From Xenoacremonium recifei (taxonomy: Eukaryota; Ascomycota; Sordariomycetes; Hypocreales; Nectriaceae), in the NCBI GenBank assembly GCA_012184525.1, contig WOFQ01000004.1:124001-188000 (forward strand): DNA of 64,000 nt. Reading direction: 5' to 3'. Both the position numbers and the translations under genes were made by a program. This document shows, one piece after another, positions 47,801-61,200 of the stretch. Numbering within the stretch: position 1 is the stretch's first letter; every line of letters starts with the position of its first letter. The notes under the pieces are model-generated. The model saw only the letters and a list, made by a program, of their open reading frames with translations, had not been told where the DNA came from and ran no database searches.

Positions 47801-50800
47801 TCCGCGTAGCCTCCGCCGCCAGACGAGAGTAGCCCCGAGATGGCGAGAGACGGAGCATTACCCCAGGGCTAGGGCAGCAGTAACAAGTGACAGCCCTAAC
47901 CTAACCCCAGGCCCGCCGCCATCCCCATCCCCAGAAGAAGCCAACCCGCTCACGAGACGTTGCGAGTGACATTCGTTAGAGTTTTCCTCCTTCGCCTCCC
48001 TCTCGCCACGTCCCGGCTCTCGCATTCGCGGCGTTGGGCTCTCGCCGTTTAGCCGCTTTGGGCTCACGAGCTGCCCGTTCAGGTCCAGTCCAACCCAGCC
48101 ACACTTCTGCACCCAGTCGGCCGGGTCGAACTCAAAGGCAGAACAAAGATGCCACAAGAGCCAAGGCATGAGGGCCTAGATCGCGGGCGGTGGGGAGAGG
48201 GCGTTGATGTAGAAGCCGGCCTGCACGGGCGACGTGAACTGATCAAGGGCCAGCGTGAGAGTAATCCGACTCCGCTATGAAGACATCGACCCAACAGACA
48301 AAGCAAAAAAGGGAAAAAGTATGAGTCTGATACCTGCTCGTCGCTGTCCACAGGGCTTGACAGGTCTCGCCGCCCGTGGGGGGGAAGAGACAGCAAGGCG
48401 CAAGGCAGAGGCAATAGTGCAATGTGACTGCGGCGAGGCGTTGGCACGCTGAGGAATGGGCTCAGGTGAGTGCTGCTTATAATTAGCCGTCTTGTCTCGG
48501 ACGCCTCGCCAAAGACTCCATGCGCGTGCCAGGAGAGTGTGATCCGGAAGCTTCAGCACGCATTGCCGGGTCTCTCGTCACCAGGACCGGTTCCCCGTGG
48601 TTCGGGCATCGTACCCAGGGGCTAAGTCCAGCATGTCTAAGACATTCTGCAAGCAGGGCGTGTGCGTGTGCCCGACTCCCAAGAAAAAGCAACGAGAGAC
48701 ACATCATCGCTGATCCTCGGGCTGTCAAAGTGGTTGACGTTGGGCGAGAGCCTAGGGCTGTCCCCGGAAGGGATCCTCGCACGCTCATTTGCTACCGCGG
48801 GCGCGTCGTTCGGTGAGCCGCACTAGTTGAGCGTGCCGTCAGCCAGCCAGCCTCGTGCACGGCGAGTCCGTTTTGTGATGAGACATGCGGCGGCAGAGGG
48901 CCTGGCACAGGGCTGGCCAGGGTAGGGCGAGACGCAGACCAGGGTGATGTGATTGCCTTGCCTTGCCTTGATGATGACAGGCGGGCGTAAGTGAGAGAGA
49001 CAAAGAAAGGAGGGCCAGGGTTTGTGCTGTTGTCACTTCTCAGAAGTGCATTGTGCTGACACCCTGCTGGAGACTTGAGGCACAACGGGCGGGTCGTGTC
49101 GAGGCTGCCTCTCGGCGTTTGTAATTGTAATATGCTCTGCCTGTCGCTGAGATGCTGTTGGGTGTACCTACGTGACACCACTCGTTCTTACGACACGGGC
49201 TCTTACTGCTTACTCTCTGATGCATCGGCCAGGTACCTCATCACAGCCCATCGAAGTACAACCCGATCTGCATGCGCCAGCCGTCTGCCTCTCATTCGCA
49301 GGGTTCTAGATCGCGTAGTGCAAGCCGTCTTGGACGAACATGAACTCCCAAGCCTGACAAGGGCCCCTCGTAAATTGTACGAGCAAAGCATCGAGTCCCC
49401 AACGCCGCATCAATAGTCTCGCAACCATCTGAATGCAGACACGGCTCACCCGTTCGTGCTTGAGGATCAAAAGCCAAGCGAGCCCAGACCGCACGGCAAA
49501 AAGCAAAAAACGAAACTCTGGCTCTCGGCAGGCTCTGTGACGCCATCTTCCAGCCCGGCCGCGAACTCTCCCGCGACTGATGGAAGCGGCACACGCAACG
49601 TGGCCAAGCCAAGCCTCCGCCACGAGCTTGGCCCATCCCGTCTCTCAAAGGGTTTCGAGAGCGAGCGCATGCGGACGCCGGACTGGAATCCGGGCGCTGG
49701 GCCGCGAACGAGGTCGGCCTGCAAGCCACCACGTTCCAGGGATCGAAGCGAGCTGCGCGGAACAGCTCAGACATGAGGCGTGCTGCATTTCCGCTTTGGT
49801 GGACGTTGAACCGGGCAACAACTTGAGGTTGGTTCAACACGGCATCGGAGACTTCTCTCGACGCAATTGGACGAGTGGCCATCATTGGTTGGCTCATGGA
49901 CTCAAGGCAGCTGAACCAGCCTGGCAATCCACTCTCACCAACACGAGGACGATCCATCGGCCCCCGAACCTTCACGCTTGTGACAGGCAACTTTGCCTTG
50001 GGCCATGGGCTGACGGAGGCAACCAGGCGACTGAGCAGGTTGCCATTGGGCCGTTCCAGAGGGACACTCGCCCGTCTCTGGCCCCCAATGGTGTTCTGTC
50101 GGCCTCAATGCATCATACTTCATGCTGGAGGATCCAGCGTTGTATCAGCCAAACAACTCCAATGCGCATCAGGCGAGCGAATCGCCCGGGAGTTATGAGA
50201 TGAGTCGAGCTCGACCCGCGATTCGACAGGTGGCCGGCACTGGCAGCGGCACGATCCACGTGGTGAAACCGCACCGGCCGCAAGCATTGTCGGGATCCTA
50301 TAACAGGGCGTTAATGCTTCCTCATCAGAGCCGAATATAGGCGGAGACAAGTATTGATGACAAAGGCGTGAGATGGCACGTCCGTCTCGCAGCACACGCC
50401 AGTGAGTAAGTGAATGAATTGAGTGCTCCGTCGTACTGGGCCCTGAAGCCTCTGACACCCGCTGTCATCTCGATGCTGGCATGCGGATGAAACGAGACGG
50501 ATCGCCGAGTAACGAGGCCTTTTTTTTTTTTTTTCTTTCTCATTCTTTCTCAGCCCCTCCAGAGAGAAAATTCTGTGAGACCTGGCGGCACAGTGGCGGG
50601 CTGTAATTATGGGCGCCCTGGAATGATGCTGAACACGCAGCACTGAGACACGGCAGCCGAAAGAAGCATGCGCCTAGAAGCCTGCCGGAGAGAATTGCTC
50701 GGCACTTGAGATCCAGAAAAAACAGACAGAAAAAAAAAGTAAAGAAAAAAACAAGGGAGCTATCGCCTCCCCTGAACCAGGGATCCCTCGCTTGCTGATG

Positions 50801-53395
50801 AGGTCGGGGAGAGCAAATTCGTCGTCGGCCAGGACGTGCGTGTCTCAAGGTCAGTAAGGTAAGGTAGGGCAGATCGTCGCCCGCGGCTCCCGGGATGCCG
50901 TCGCCTGTTGACGATCCCGCTGCCATTCACTCGCAATGCCGCGTCTGCCATTGCATTGCCGGCTGAGACGGAACGGAAGTCGAAAGACCCTGTGCCTGTA
51001 CCTGTGCCTGTACCTGTACCTGTACCTGGATGGCATGGATGGATGCTCTGTGCTGTGCTGTGCTGTGCGGTGTTTGAGAAGGGGTGTCGTTCTGTCATCA
51101 CGATCGCATCACATCTCGATCTTATTGATCAAATGCGAAACAAAGGGCATAACCGGGGACGCCCCTCCCGCTGAAACATCCCACTTTAGCTCCTCCAGCT
51201 TTCTTTTCTCGTGGGAGTGCCGAGCAGAATCTGCCGAAATGCCCATTGCTATGCTCAGCGTCATTTTCGCTCCATCGTAAGGTGAAGCACGCGGACGCCG
51301 CCGACGATGATGCAGCGCTCGATCCACTGAAGCAGCACTGCTGTGACGACCACGATGATCTGACGGGCCAGAGTCAAACCCAAGACAACGCCCAAGACAA
51401 GTGCAAATTTTTATTCCCCGTCCACCCGGAAGCCGCCTATTGAGAGACAGAGTCTGCGCCGTGATGCGACGGCCACTCTCGGATCGCGATGGGAGCAAAC
51501 GCAGCGAGCATGACATTGACACATTAGCATAAACGTTATTGTCGTGCACAGCGAGTAGAATAACCCAACAGCAACCCTGCTAGCTGGTGGCCAAAACGGT
51601 TTGTTTGCCTCCCCCAAAGCCGAACGGCGGCGGCCCCAGAGCGGGAATGACTGGACGGCGGCATGCTTCTTTTTTTTTGCGACTCTCTCCCCAACAATCC
51701 GCCCGCGTTATCAGATTAGCAGCGTTCGTCTCCGGCCATTGTCGTGCCATTTGCATGCGCTCGGGTGCATCTCCCGAGGGTGGCATCATGGGGGGTTTGT
51801 TTGTAGTTGTTGTTGGTTCGAGCAGCGCAAAAGCAAAGCAAAGCACACAGACTCAATCCAGTGCGTGCGACGCTGCATCCCGGTCCACGGTTCCATGCTG
51901 CTCGACCTATCCATCTGTTTTCTGTCTGTGTGTCGTCCCGTAACCTGGCGAGACCGGAGCGCCGACGAGATTGAGATATCCGCATCTCGGACGACCGAAC
52001 GGCCGCACCCACCACCTCCGTTATCGCACCTCATCCAGCCCAGCTGAGTCCAGTCCAAGGAGTCATGATGATGCGGCTGATGACCCAGCGAGAATTTTTT
52101 CCTTCATGGTGCGTGACGGATTTCTTAGACTTCCCGTGTCTCCCTTTGATGAGGTGCTGGCTAGCGGGTGAGTCTGTTCTTACCTCATTGTGGAGCGCTT
52201 TCGTGTCAAGAATTCCCCGTCTGCTAGTGCCGTATTGAATTGTACAGCCAGACTCCATCCATCTATGCACAAGTCTGAGTGAGGTGTCTTGTCTGTCACT
52301 GTTTAGCCTCCTCGTCACTCAATCCTGACGGGGAACTGCCTCATCCCATCCCGCCGTGGCCCGGGATGCTTCAGGCCCCATGGCATGGAGCCACCTGCGG
52401 GGACCATCCCGGCTGTGCCTCGCCCTCCAGGTTCTCCTCCCAAGTTCCCTCAGGTCCCTCAGGTCCCGTCAGGCCAGGTCCCGGGCTCTCCCTGCGCCAG
52501 AGGGTCGAGTGCAGAGTCACTGCAGAGTCACAGAGGGTGGGGGGAGAGCAAGTGCAGAGGAAACAGCATGTTTGAGCTGATGTGCGATTTGATTCATCTC
52601 TGAGAGGCCAATGGTCTCAGCTTATGCTAATGCTACGCTATGTATGTATGATGTGACACACGCCATGCAAGTTGCAGTGCAGTCTTCCGTTCTTGGCCCA
52701 TCATATTTGGCCTCATGGGTTGGTTGTTCCCAAGGGCAGTCAGTACAGCTCATCCGTTCCTCAATGTGTATGACCCGGCTGGCATTGCCAGGGTCGTGGT
52801 CCCGTACGCCAATTCATTCTTGCAAAAAACAGACATTTCCCATGCTCCGCCCATCTATGCCTCCCTTGGAGAAAAAGCAAGTGGTCGACGAGTTTCGTGT
52901 GTTCCCAAATTGTCATCATGATGCCTCCCTGTGGCTCCCATTGCTCCCGTGTTGTGCCCTGCTCTGAAAAGCCATGCAAATTCCAACTCCCGCCTTTATT
53001 TGGTACAGTTGCCCAATCTGGCTCCCCGTGCCCCCTCGTTCCAAATCATGGTGTGAGAAGCCGCCCAGTTGCGTTCCGCCAGGTTGGTGGAAACAGTGTA
53101 ATAAACACAAAAATTTCAAAACTTTTTTTGGTATGCAGTGCTCCCGAGTGATGCCCCTCTTGTTACAAAAGAGTAGTGAAAAAGGAAAAGAAGAACAAAA
53201 GTGGTGGTGGTAGTGTGTAGTGTGGCCCGTGTGCTGTCCGGGCGTTGGTGGGTGAAATGAGTTGCGTAGTAGTGTAGTTAAAAAAAAATTGATCAAAAGA
53301 CAGGCCGTCGAGTTAAACGGGGGGTATATGAACAGAGTGATCCGATCGAATCAGAAGTAGACATCGTGATGTAGTAGTGGTGGTGGTGTCGTTGT
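44869..53395. other. 8.5-kb gene-poor region
   Basis: No convincing gene was found. About 44990-46090 is AT-richer and contains an open frame without an ATG start (45626-45901) that may be a relic. From about 46100 onward the DNA is GC-rich again. Open frames exist on both strands (for example 49292-49990 minus, opposite 49580-50203 plus), but they overlap antisense and show no domains. Simple repeats occur at 50989-51028 and 51049-51068, and a T run at about 50520-50534. Undetected non-coding RNAs or genes with many tiny exons cannot be excluded. Confidence 0.45.
50989..51028. repeat. hexamer microsatellite CCTGTR
   Basis: Six complete CCTGTA/CCTGTG units and most of a seventh run head to tail. 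A TGTGC-type pentamer stretch (51049-51068) follows closely. Both look like simple slippage repeats in non-coding sequence. Confidence 0.85.
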
Positions 53396-53881
53396 TTAGT
53401 AGGAGCGACGGCGGTGCATCCGGATGTGCTCGAATGACAGGTCGTACGCTCGAAGCTCTTGGCGGGCTTTGTCGGAGACTTGTTGGGCGTCGGCATTCGA
53501 AGCTGAGCTCTGCATAGAGCACAGGCTGCTATGTGAGCTCGAAGGGGTCAGGCCCCGAGGGGAGGTGGTGGAGGCTGTCGAGTAGGCTCGGGACAGTCTC
53601 GCGGGTTGTTGGCGGGACGGCGTGGCACCGTAGGGTTGAGCGTTGGTGAAGTCGTAGGCGGGGGAGAGGTAGAACTTGGTGGGAGTCGACGGTCTCGCCG
53701 ACCAAGGGTAGGAGGTCGAAGTAGTAGGCAGGCCAGGCGAGCTGGCAGCAGAGCTCGGCGTCGAGGTCTTCTCGAAGTCGGAGAGTCTGCACGTCTCGGA
53801 GCAGTACGCAGCACCGTCTGTCGAGACCTGCTTGTCACAGGCCAGGCAGTAGGAGTGAGTCCAGAGATCGTCGAACGCCAT
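53396..53881 (-). CDS. Ecl1-family (life-span regulatory factor) zinc-binding protein
   Basis: A single-exon gene of 161 residues from the ATG at 53881. The N-terminus MAFDDLWTHSYCLACDKQ followed by AYCSETCRLSDFEK carries four Cys (C12, C15, C27, C31) in the CxxC...CxxxC arrangement of the Ecl1/Ecl2/Ecl3 zinc-binding family. In fission yeast these small proteins extend chronological lifespan and are induced by nutrient limitation such as sulphur, zinc or magnesium starvation. The rest is Ser/Thr/Pro-rich (TPSSAASSPGLPTTSTS) and ends in a basic RMHRRRSY. At 161 residues it is longer than fission yeast Ecl1 (about 80), which I think is normal for filamentous fungi. It is the only recognisable gene in the last 19 kb. 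The exact response it mediates here is unknown. Confidence 0.85.
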   Translation of the reverse strand: MAFDDLWTHSYCLACDKQVSTDGAAYCSETCRLSDFEKTSTPSSAASSPGLPTTSTSYPWSARPSTPTKFYLSPAYDFTNAQPYGATPSRQQPARLSRAYSTASTTSPRGLTPSSSHSSLCSMQSSASNADAQQVSDKARQELRAYDLSFEHIRMHRRRSY

Positions 53882-55253
53882 GGCGAAGGTGGTATGTGTA
53901 GATTCTTGGAGGAGGAGAGTTGGTTTCTCTTGTGAGAGGTTCGAACGAGGCAGCAGAGCTTGTCTGGTTCGAAGGTTGGTCAAGGTGGGTGGTGGTGGTG
54001 GTGGTGGTAGAGGCAGAGCGTGGTGGGCAGTCGAGAAGGTCGATTACAAGCGTAGAGAACAAGAGGCAGTAATCAGCACAGCAGTCTCAACTCCAGACAG
54101 ACCAGCAGCTCGACAGAGAAGAGACAATTGAGTAGAGAAGAAGGAGGCAAGATGGTGATGGTGGAGAAGAGGAGGATTGAAGCTCGAGGGCACCGGACCA
54201 ATATGTATGTCTGCTGGTCGGGGCACTGCCTTGTTGGAGGACTGAGTGATGGTGCAAGTACCTTGCCTAATAAAATGTGGAGGAGGGTACCCGCGAGCCA
54301 AAGCGGCATAGCGCGGAAAAGGGCAGCCAGGGCCAGGGCGGCAAGGATGGGCCTTGGCCCCACCCCATGCCCTGCAGCAGCAGATACTAGCGCCGACAGG
54401 GATTAGAGGAGATGCGAGAGGCACGTACCCGGTGGACGCCGTCGACGCCTCTTTTTTTTTTTTTTTCCCTTGTCTGCCTCCTGGCCATTTTTGGGCGCCA
54501 AGAGGGTGTGCGGGGGTTTGAGTGTGGTGTGTGAGGAGGGAGGGGAACGCCCCCCCCGGGGGCGCGGTTCGAGAGATGGATGGATCGAGAGGGGTGTTAG
54601 AGAGACAGTGAGAGTCGCTCAGCGTGAAGCTTCCAGTTCCAGGCTGTTCTGTTTCGACTTGCCCGTGCCGGCGTGTGCACAATTGTGAGGCAGCACGGCG
54701 ACGACGGGCGAGGAGCACACACACGGCGCAGAGACAAGTTGACAAGCAAGACAGGACAAGACATCCTCCATCTGGTCCAGTTCTGCGCGCGTGATGCCTT
54801 GTGCGGAGTGCGTCGGAGTCGTCTCCTGGCCCGCGAGTTTGCTTGGCTTGACAAGAACGACGAACCATTGTCCTGTTCACCGTCCGCTGTACCTCCCTCT
54901 CTCGTCCATCGTGTCCCCCAACTGAGACGACGATTCACCCATTTTCCAGCGTCTATGAGGTGACTCAGGCTGCTGGATGCACTGAGGGGCCCGGATTCCA
55001 CCGCCCAGAGCACAGCGGCCCATCAGCCGAGATTTCTGTTGGGGCCTGGGCTGATAAACACCACAGCGACACTGGTGGTGGGCAGACATTTGCCTCCTCG
55101 CCGTGCACTTCTGCACGGTTCTGCCCGTCCTCTGGGAGACGCTGTCTGGCCTTCGTGGTGTGAGACGAGACGCTCCCGGAGGCCAGTGGGCAGGTGAGTG
55201 GATTGTTGCTGTGCCTCTGTTCCCGCCTTCGTTTTTTCCTTCTCCCGCTGAAG

Positions 55254-55282
55254 GCGTGCGTGCGTGCGTGCGTGCGCGTGCG
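55254..55282. repeat. GCGT tetranucleotide microsatellite
   Basis: An alternating GCGT run with one GCGC interruption in non-coding DNA. Alternating purine-pyrimidine tracts of this kind can adopt left-handed DNA, but no role is implied. Confidence 0.8.
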
Positions 55283-58200
55283 TCAAGAGCGTGGGTTAAT
55301 TATTCGTTGCATTGGAATGAGCCGTCAATTCAGCGAATCCGTGATGCAGCCTGCTGAGGTGCTGGTGCCTCTTGGCTGGCTGGCTGGCCTGGATCAGAAC
55401 CCACACCCCTCTCAGACTTGATGCCTGACAGGCTGGTCGGACGCCTGAGGCAGCACCACAGCAATAGCAGGGCGGCCGCGCACCCTGTGTGAGACGCTTC
55501 TGTTCTAGCGTGTTTCTCTATCTGCGTTATCCCCGTCGTGGACTAGCCCATGCTCTGTCTCCATCCTGTTTTTCGACCTCACTTGTTCCTTGTTGGATGG
55601 CTTCTGCTCCACTCCTGCACCTCCACCCCAAAATGCTCCAAGGTGTCTGCTGTGCCTTGAGGCCACCGTCATGTGTGCCTTCATTGCCCAGCCAAAGCAC
55701 GAATCCCGTCTTTTGTCTTACGTATTATCACGATGCCGTCCTCCCGCTACTCAACCGGCTTGGTCATTTCACTGACCAGAGAACGCACGGACACCAACCT
55801 GGCATCGTTGCCCCCCTCGCCCCTCGTCTTTGCCTCTCCCCAGCCCCATGCTGTCTAATCCCACTCAGATTTGCGAGTTATACACGGCTCATGGCTTACA
55901 CGCCTGGCCAACTCCAATGGTCTAGCCTCCATGCCAGCCAGGTATCTACTGCCTCCACAACCTCGAAGCGGCAAGGAATCACAGCCTTACACGGGCCTTG
56001 CACGCCGTTGTTTGACAGTGAATCATAACATGCTCCGTTCGTTGACTTACAGATGCCGGCCTCGTCCATGGGTCGAATTGACAACATCCGCAGCGGATCA
56101 TGGCAAGTGACGCCATGCCTCGCAACCGCACAGAGGATTTGTCCCGTACACTTGCATCAGGTACGCCTCCCGGACGGGCCAGGATTCCTAGAGGGGTCAA
56201 GATCAAAACGCCTAGAGATGCAGTACGACCCTTTGCCTCCTGCATGGCATTATTGGCTGCCAACCTGCACCCCAAACCCAACCGGCCTTTGCGGAACAAA
56301 TCACAAATCAGCGCCAGCCACACGCAAAGTCCTTGGGGTTGGGGGCGACCGTTGCAGCTGGAGACTTTTACGGAGTGGTCGGCCAGCGTTTAGGACCGGG
56401 TTCGTTGCAATAGCTGTTAGGCTAGAGCCCTAGGCGATCTACGGGGAAGGGAACAAGGGAGATCAGCGTCTGGCCAAAGAGGAGTCCCTGATAATATTCC
56501 TCCCGTGGTGTTATCAGCGAAAAATCTCTTTAGTCGCCACTCCTTTCATCCTCAACAGGGTTTCGTTTGATGTTGAAAGGCATGTTTTGTCTATCAGCGA
56601 TGAGATTGTGGCGACGTTAACAACAAAGCAGAAGCCGGGGGAAAACTCTGCAATCTCGCCCGAATCTTGGACCCTTTCTCAGCCCGAATTGGTCAGAGAC
56701 GCTATCGCAATTGAGACATGTTGTGAATGAAGTGCAGAGGCTGTGCGCTATCCTGGATCCTGGCGCTCTAACCAGAGACATCTCAACGGCAGGAACTTTT
56801 CTCGAAGCGACTAAGACGCATCTCTGCTTCGCTACTCCGTACAGACGAGCGTCATGGTTCTCCCATGACAGACGTAAGCCACCTCGATAGACGGGAGGAT
56901 CACCTCGATCCCTCGCTTCTGCTGCTATGCCGGCCGGCCACTTCGCTGCGTCTTACCCCAGGCCTCTAGGATTAAAAGGGATGAGACTGCATGCTACGGA
57001 TGCATCACCACGGCCAAGCGAGAGACGGCAGCCATGTGGTCGTGGCTCATGTGGAGGCAGATAAACACGGCCATTCCTCTTTGGCTCCCGCCTTTGGTCT
57101 GGGGAGCAGACAGGGGGCCAGGCCGGGCGAAATCATGGAGGCTTCGCTTCCCCACACCCTCTTTACCTTCGTCTCGCCTGGGCAGGTCATTCGGATTGCC
57201 ACCTGACCATCCAGGCCGGATGTGTTCCAACTGCACGACTGGTGTCGCATTCTCAGTCTTGTCACAAATGACCTAGACCCTCGCTTGGCAGGCAGGCCAA
57301 GGACGGCCTCGAGAGCGGATCCCCACGCGAGTCCTCTGAGGCGCATTATCAGAGTGCATTGCTCCGCTAGCCAGGGACTACGTAGCACCATTCAACGAGG
57401 GGATCGAGCTGCTGCATTGCACATTGCAGTAGCATGCCGTGCCTCCTAAATCGAGTCTGGCAATGATCACTGCGGTCCTGCGCAAGTGCGAGTGGCCCAG
57501 AAGCCCGTCTCCCCTCATAGACTGGACCCTTGGGTGTCAAGTGTACGCCTGACGGTAGAGATGTCTTGTAATAAGCGGCTCACCATTACTCGAACCGGCG
57601 CTCAACATGTTGTGTTGCACTTCGGCAAGACTTTCATGACGGAGGTGTGGGTATCAGCCGGCCGGTCATCAATCTCGGGCGTAGGGTCTGTTGAACTAGG
57701 AGCAGTCACCAGGCCATCACGGGTATGGGGGAAAAAAAACGGCATCAAGATCGAGCCGGTGGAAGCCGGGAGGAACGCAGGCCCAAGGAAGTCAGACAAT
57801 CCTATTGAACGATAGCTCCCACCTCCCCGGCGGTTGGCAAAAAGCACCAATCGTGGTGGTGTTAGCGGGCAGGCTGGTTCCCTGTCTCAGACGAACTACG
57901 GGGTCGAGAACGGGACCCAGGCCAATGACCTTGCGAGCGAAGGACGATAAAACCAGTGAAATGCTGAGCGGGCAGTCTAAAGCGGGCTGCCGTTGGAGCT
58001 TCGAGAGATATCGACGCGGCAGGCAAAAAACAACCCTCTATCAACTTGCCTAGGTGCGGACCGTCTCCGATGCTAACCCCATCCGAGGTTCGCATGACAG
58101 CTCCGGTGGCCACGCTCATTGGCCGTGAAGGCTGAGAAAGGACACAGCCATGAAACTCCGCCAAACAACTGCTTCGCGATAAGAGAATGTCGCAGACCCC

Positions 58201-61200
58201 TGCTCATTAAACAAGAGCTTACAGTGAGCTGTTTGGCTCCATCTCCAGTCTCACTCTGGTGATGAAGGATTGGAATGATGATGTCGTAGAGTCAGCACGA
58301 ACGAGGCTCGCCAGCCGATGTTGCAATTGTCATGTCCTTTTTCGAACCGGCGCTGACGGATTACGGAGGGGATTATCCAGCAAGGCTGACACAATCACGA
58401 GCTACCCATGGCTCGTGGTACATGGCGGCCGACGACCAAGGCCATTTCGATCTTCAGAGTTGTATCGGATGAGCATCAAAGCCGGCTCTAAAGACGGACT
58501 GCCATGCTCTCCCCACAGCGAGGCCCTGGCAGCCGTCCATTCAACACGGACCAGATTGACTTGATGACATCCCATGGTGGTATCAAGCGAGTATCACTTG
58601 AACCCCCAACCTGAACGCCCGCAAGTGCCCTGGCGGAGATACAGCGTCCTTTCGGCTATAATCCAGGACTTATCGGGAGGACTACCGAACGGCGAAAGGG
58701 CCAGCCCGCGGTGACCCCCACACGCCAGGCTTGCAGATTTCCATGGTGGTTGCAGTTCTGTTCCTCGGCAGGCCATTTGGACAGCAAGACAGAGAGAGTT
58801 TCGTTCGGGCGAGACGCCGAGTTGGGAAGTCCTCCCTGAGCGGAGCATTTGTGGCAGGCCTTGGCCGGCATCTGGTTGCGCATCAGCCGCGTTGACGTGA
58901 TAAGGCTCTCCAGGTCTAGAACAGCGCCCGCATTGGAGATGAGCTCTCCGTTTGATGGCGGACGGGAAGGAATCAGCTACTCGGACTCGACGGTGGACGA
59001 GCACTGATCAGCAAAGCCACCACAAGGGACGAACATGGCCGGAGGTTTAGCAACGTGCACTGGCCACGCGGGATCCAGGGAGCTCCCTCGTCTAGCCCCA
59101 GGCGGGGGTTGATCTTCTGAAAGAGCCTGTTCAGGAGAAAGGGTCTGCTTATTTCCTGCGCCCGGACCTGTTGAGACTGGCGATGATTACTGATGGACGA
59201 CGCTTCGGCGGCATCGGGGTCGAATGTGTTCGCGCGCGCGCGGCTTGCCAGGCTGGATCATGAAGATCCTACGAACCAGGCCAGGTGCCGTGCCGATCTG
59301 GCGAACCTGCAGCAGCTGACAGCATGCAAACCGTGGTTATGCTAATTATACTTCCGGGAACTATTGAGATGGAGGCTGCTGGATGTCTCGATTTGTCGAC
59401 GAGGTCTGGGATAATTCCAGAAAGAGATGATGAGGTGTGCGCAACCAGAAAATTTTTCCCTTTCTCGACGGCGCATCCTCGACAATGAGTGGTTGGTTCC
59501 CGATATGATGGTTGCTCAGCTGCCGTCGTGCCGGACGAACTGGTCCCGGCCTGGCCGATGCAGCCAGCGTGCGAATGTACCGCTCACCTCACGCACAGTC
59601 GGGTCGGCGAGCGGGTTGAGCAGAGGAGCACGACCTGAAGAGCGCTACGATCGATCATGCGGGCAGTGTTAGTTGGTCTGCTGGTGGTGGGCTCACCCAT
59701 CACATCACCCTCGCTCCAAGACAGGCAAGCAAGCCGGCCACCGGGTCAGGGCTTCTCATCAGCTTCTACTTGCTTAGCTCCCCCTATCTGCGGCGAAGGC
59801 GGCGTCGACGGCGGTGCGGCCTCCCCGTGGCGGTGACCTGAAGCCTTGGCCTTGTTGAGGTGAACGAGGATGAGAAGACTTCGCACAAGACGGTTGAACA
59901 GACAGGGCCCAGGGCCAGCTGTCCATGCGCTAGCAGATCAGAGGTCCGGTACCTGATTCGATGGTACGCTGCCGCTGTCGCGTTCGGCTGTCGAGGAAAG
60001 GGGGCCGCAAAAGCAATGAAGCATGGAAGCAAGCAAGCCATCCATCTCATCCACTGCGCTCGGATCTTCAGCAAGCGAACCACGTTTACGACCCGGCATA
60101 ATTAGCACGTCCTCGACGAGGCTACAATGCAATCAAAGTCAAGTCGAAAACAGAATCTGCACCACCATGCCTCCCTCCCTTCCTTCGGCGGCACTCGTAC
60201 CTTGCATTGGCGGGTGGTTCGCCAGCAGTTCGCTAGAGCGTCGCATCAGCGGCATATGCAGGTCAGCAGGCAAATGAAAGGCAGAGAGGCAGCCAGCCAG
60301 TGGGCGTCTTCAGGAGCCTCACAGCCTGCCTGGACGCGGCTGGTGGTGTGGTGGCCGCCTCGGCGCCGTGAGATCTCATTCGCCGTAGCGAGAGATGATC
60401 TGACGGGATCTCTAGCCAGCACAGAATTTTCTTTGCTTTTTCTCCCCCTGTCCCTTTTTTTTTCCTCCGCATCCCCTGCTCTTTGACAGCGCTGCAACTC
60501 CACTAAGAAGAAGAAAAAAAACACACGATCCCAGCCGTTATCGAATGCCAAGAGATATCCCCAGAGTGAACGGCGAGACGACGCGCCCAGCCTTTTCGGG
60601 GATAGCTTCGGTTCTGGCCCTATCGTCTAGTCTCGACGAAGCACGATCGACATCATCTTCTAGCCGCCACGGGCGACAGCGCATCTAACTGCACCCCCTT
60701 TAGCCAGGACAACCCGGTCACTCGTCCTCGATTTTTTTTTTCTTCTGCCTTTGTCTTCGGCTGCTGTTCATGGGACCCTGGCTCGCTGCGAACAAGGTCG
60801 ACAGGGGCCTTGTCGGGCGCTTGACCTGAAGCGTGGCCTCGCCCGGCCAGTCCAGATTCATCTCGGCTTGCAAGGTGCAGACGGTGACGACATAGGCTCT
60901 GCGATTGCTGTCAGGGCCCGCGCAGGCTGAAGGCTAGAGAGACAGGCGAGAAGCCGCCCCGTGTGCTGATGCCATCGTGAGATTGGGTTGGGCGGGTGGA
61001 CGACTCCATTGTGGTGGAGCAGGCGAGCGGCGCTCAATGCCAGCGAATGACTCCATCGTGAAGGCCATCGTGATGATGACTCTTGTCGTCGTGAGCCGAG
61101 GAGGAGGAGGCTCTGCAGCGTCGAATCGCTCGTACCTGGGCGGCTCGGCTCACGGCCGCTGACGATGCGATGCTAGCCCCGAGGACGGACGGGATTGGAA

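Noticed and set aside
47892..47906. CCCTAACCTAACCCC resembling telomeric repeat
   Set aside because: Only two imperfect units; too short to call an interstitial telomere or chromosome end.
49292..50203. Overlapping antisense frames of 232 and 207 codons
   Set aside because: They lie opposite each other in GC-rich DNA, have no motifs, and neither has typical protein composition.
54044..54880. 278-codon minus-strand frame upstream of the Ecl1-family gene
   Set aside because: It contains simple-sequence translations (Lys run from a T tract, Cys/Arg-rich stretches) and no domain; it is more likely promoter DNA.
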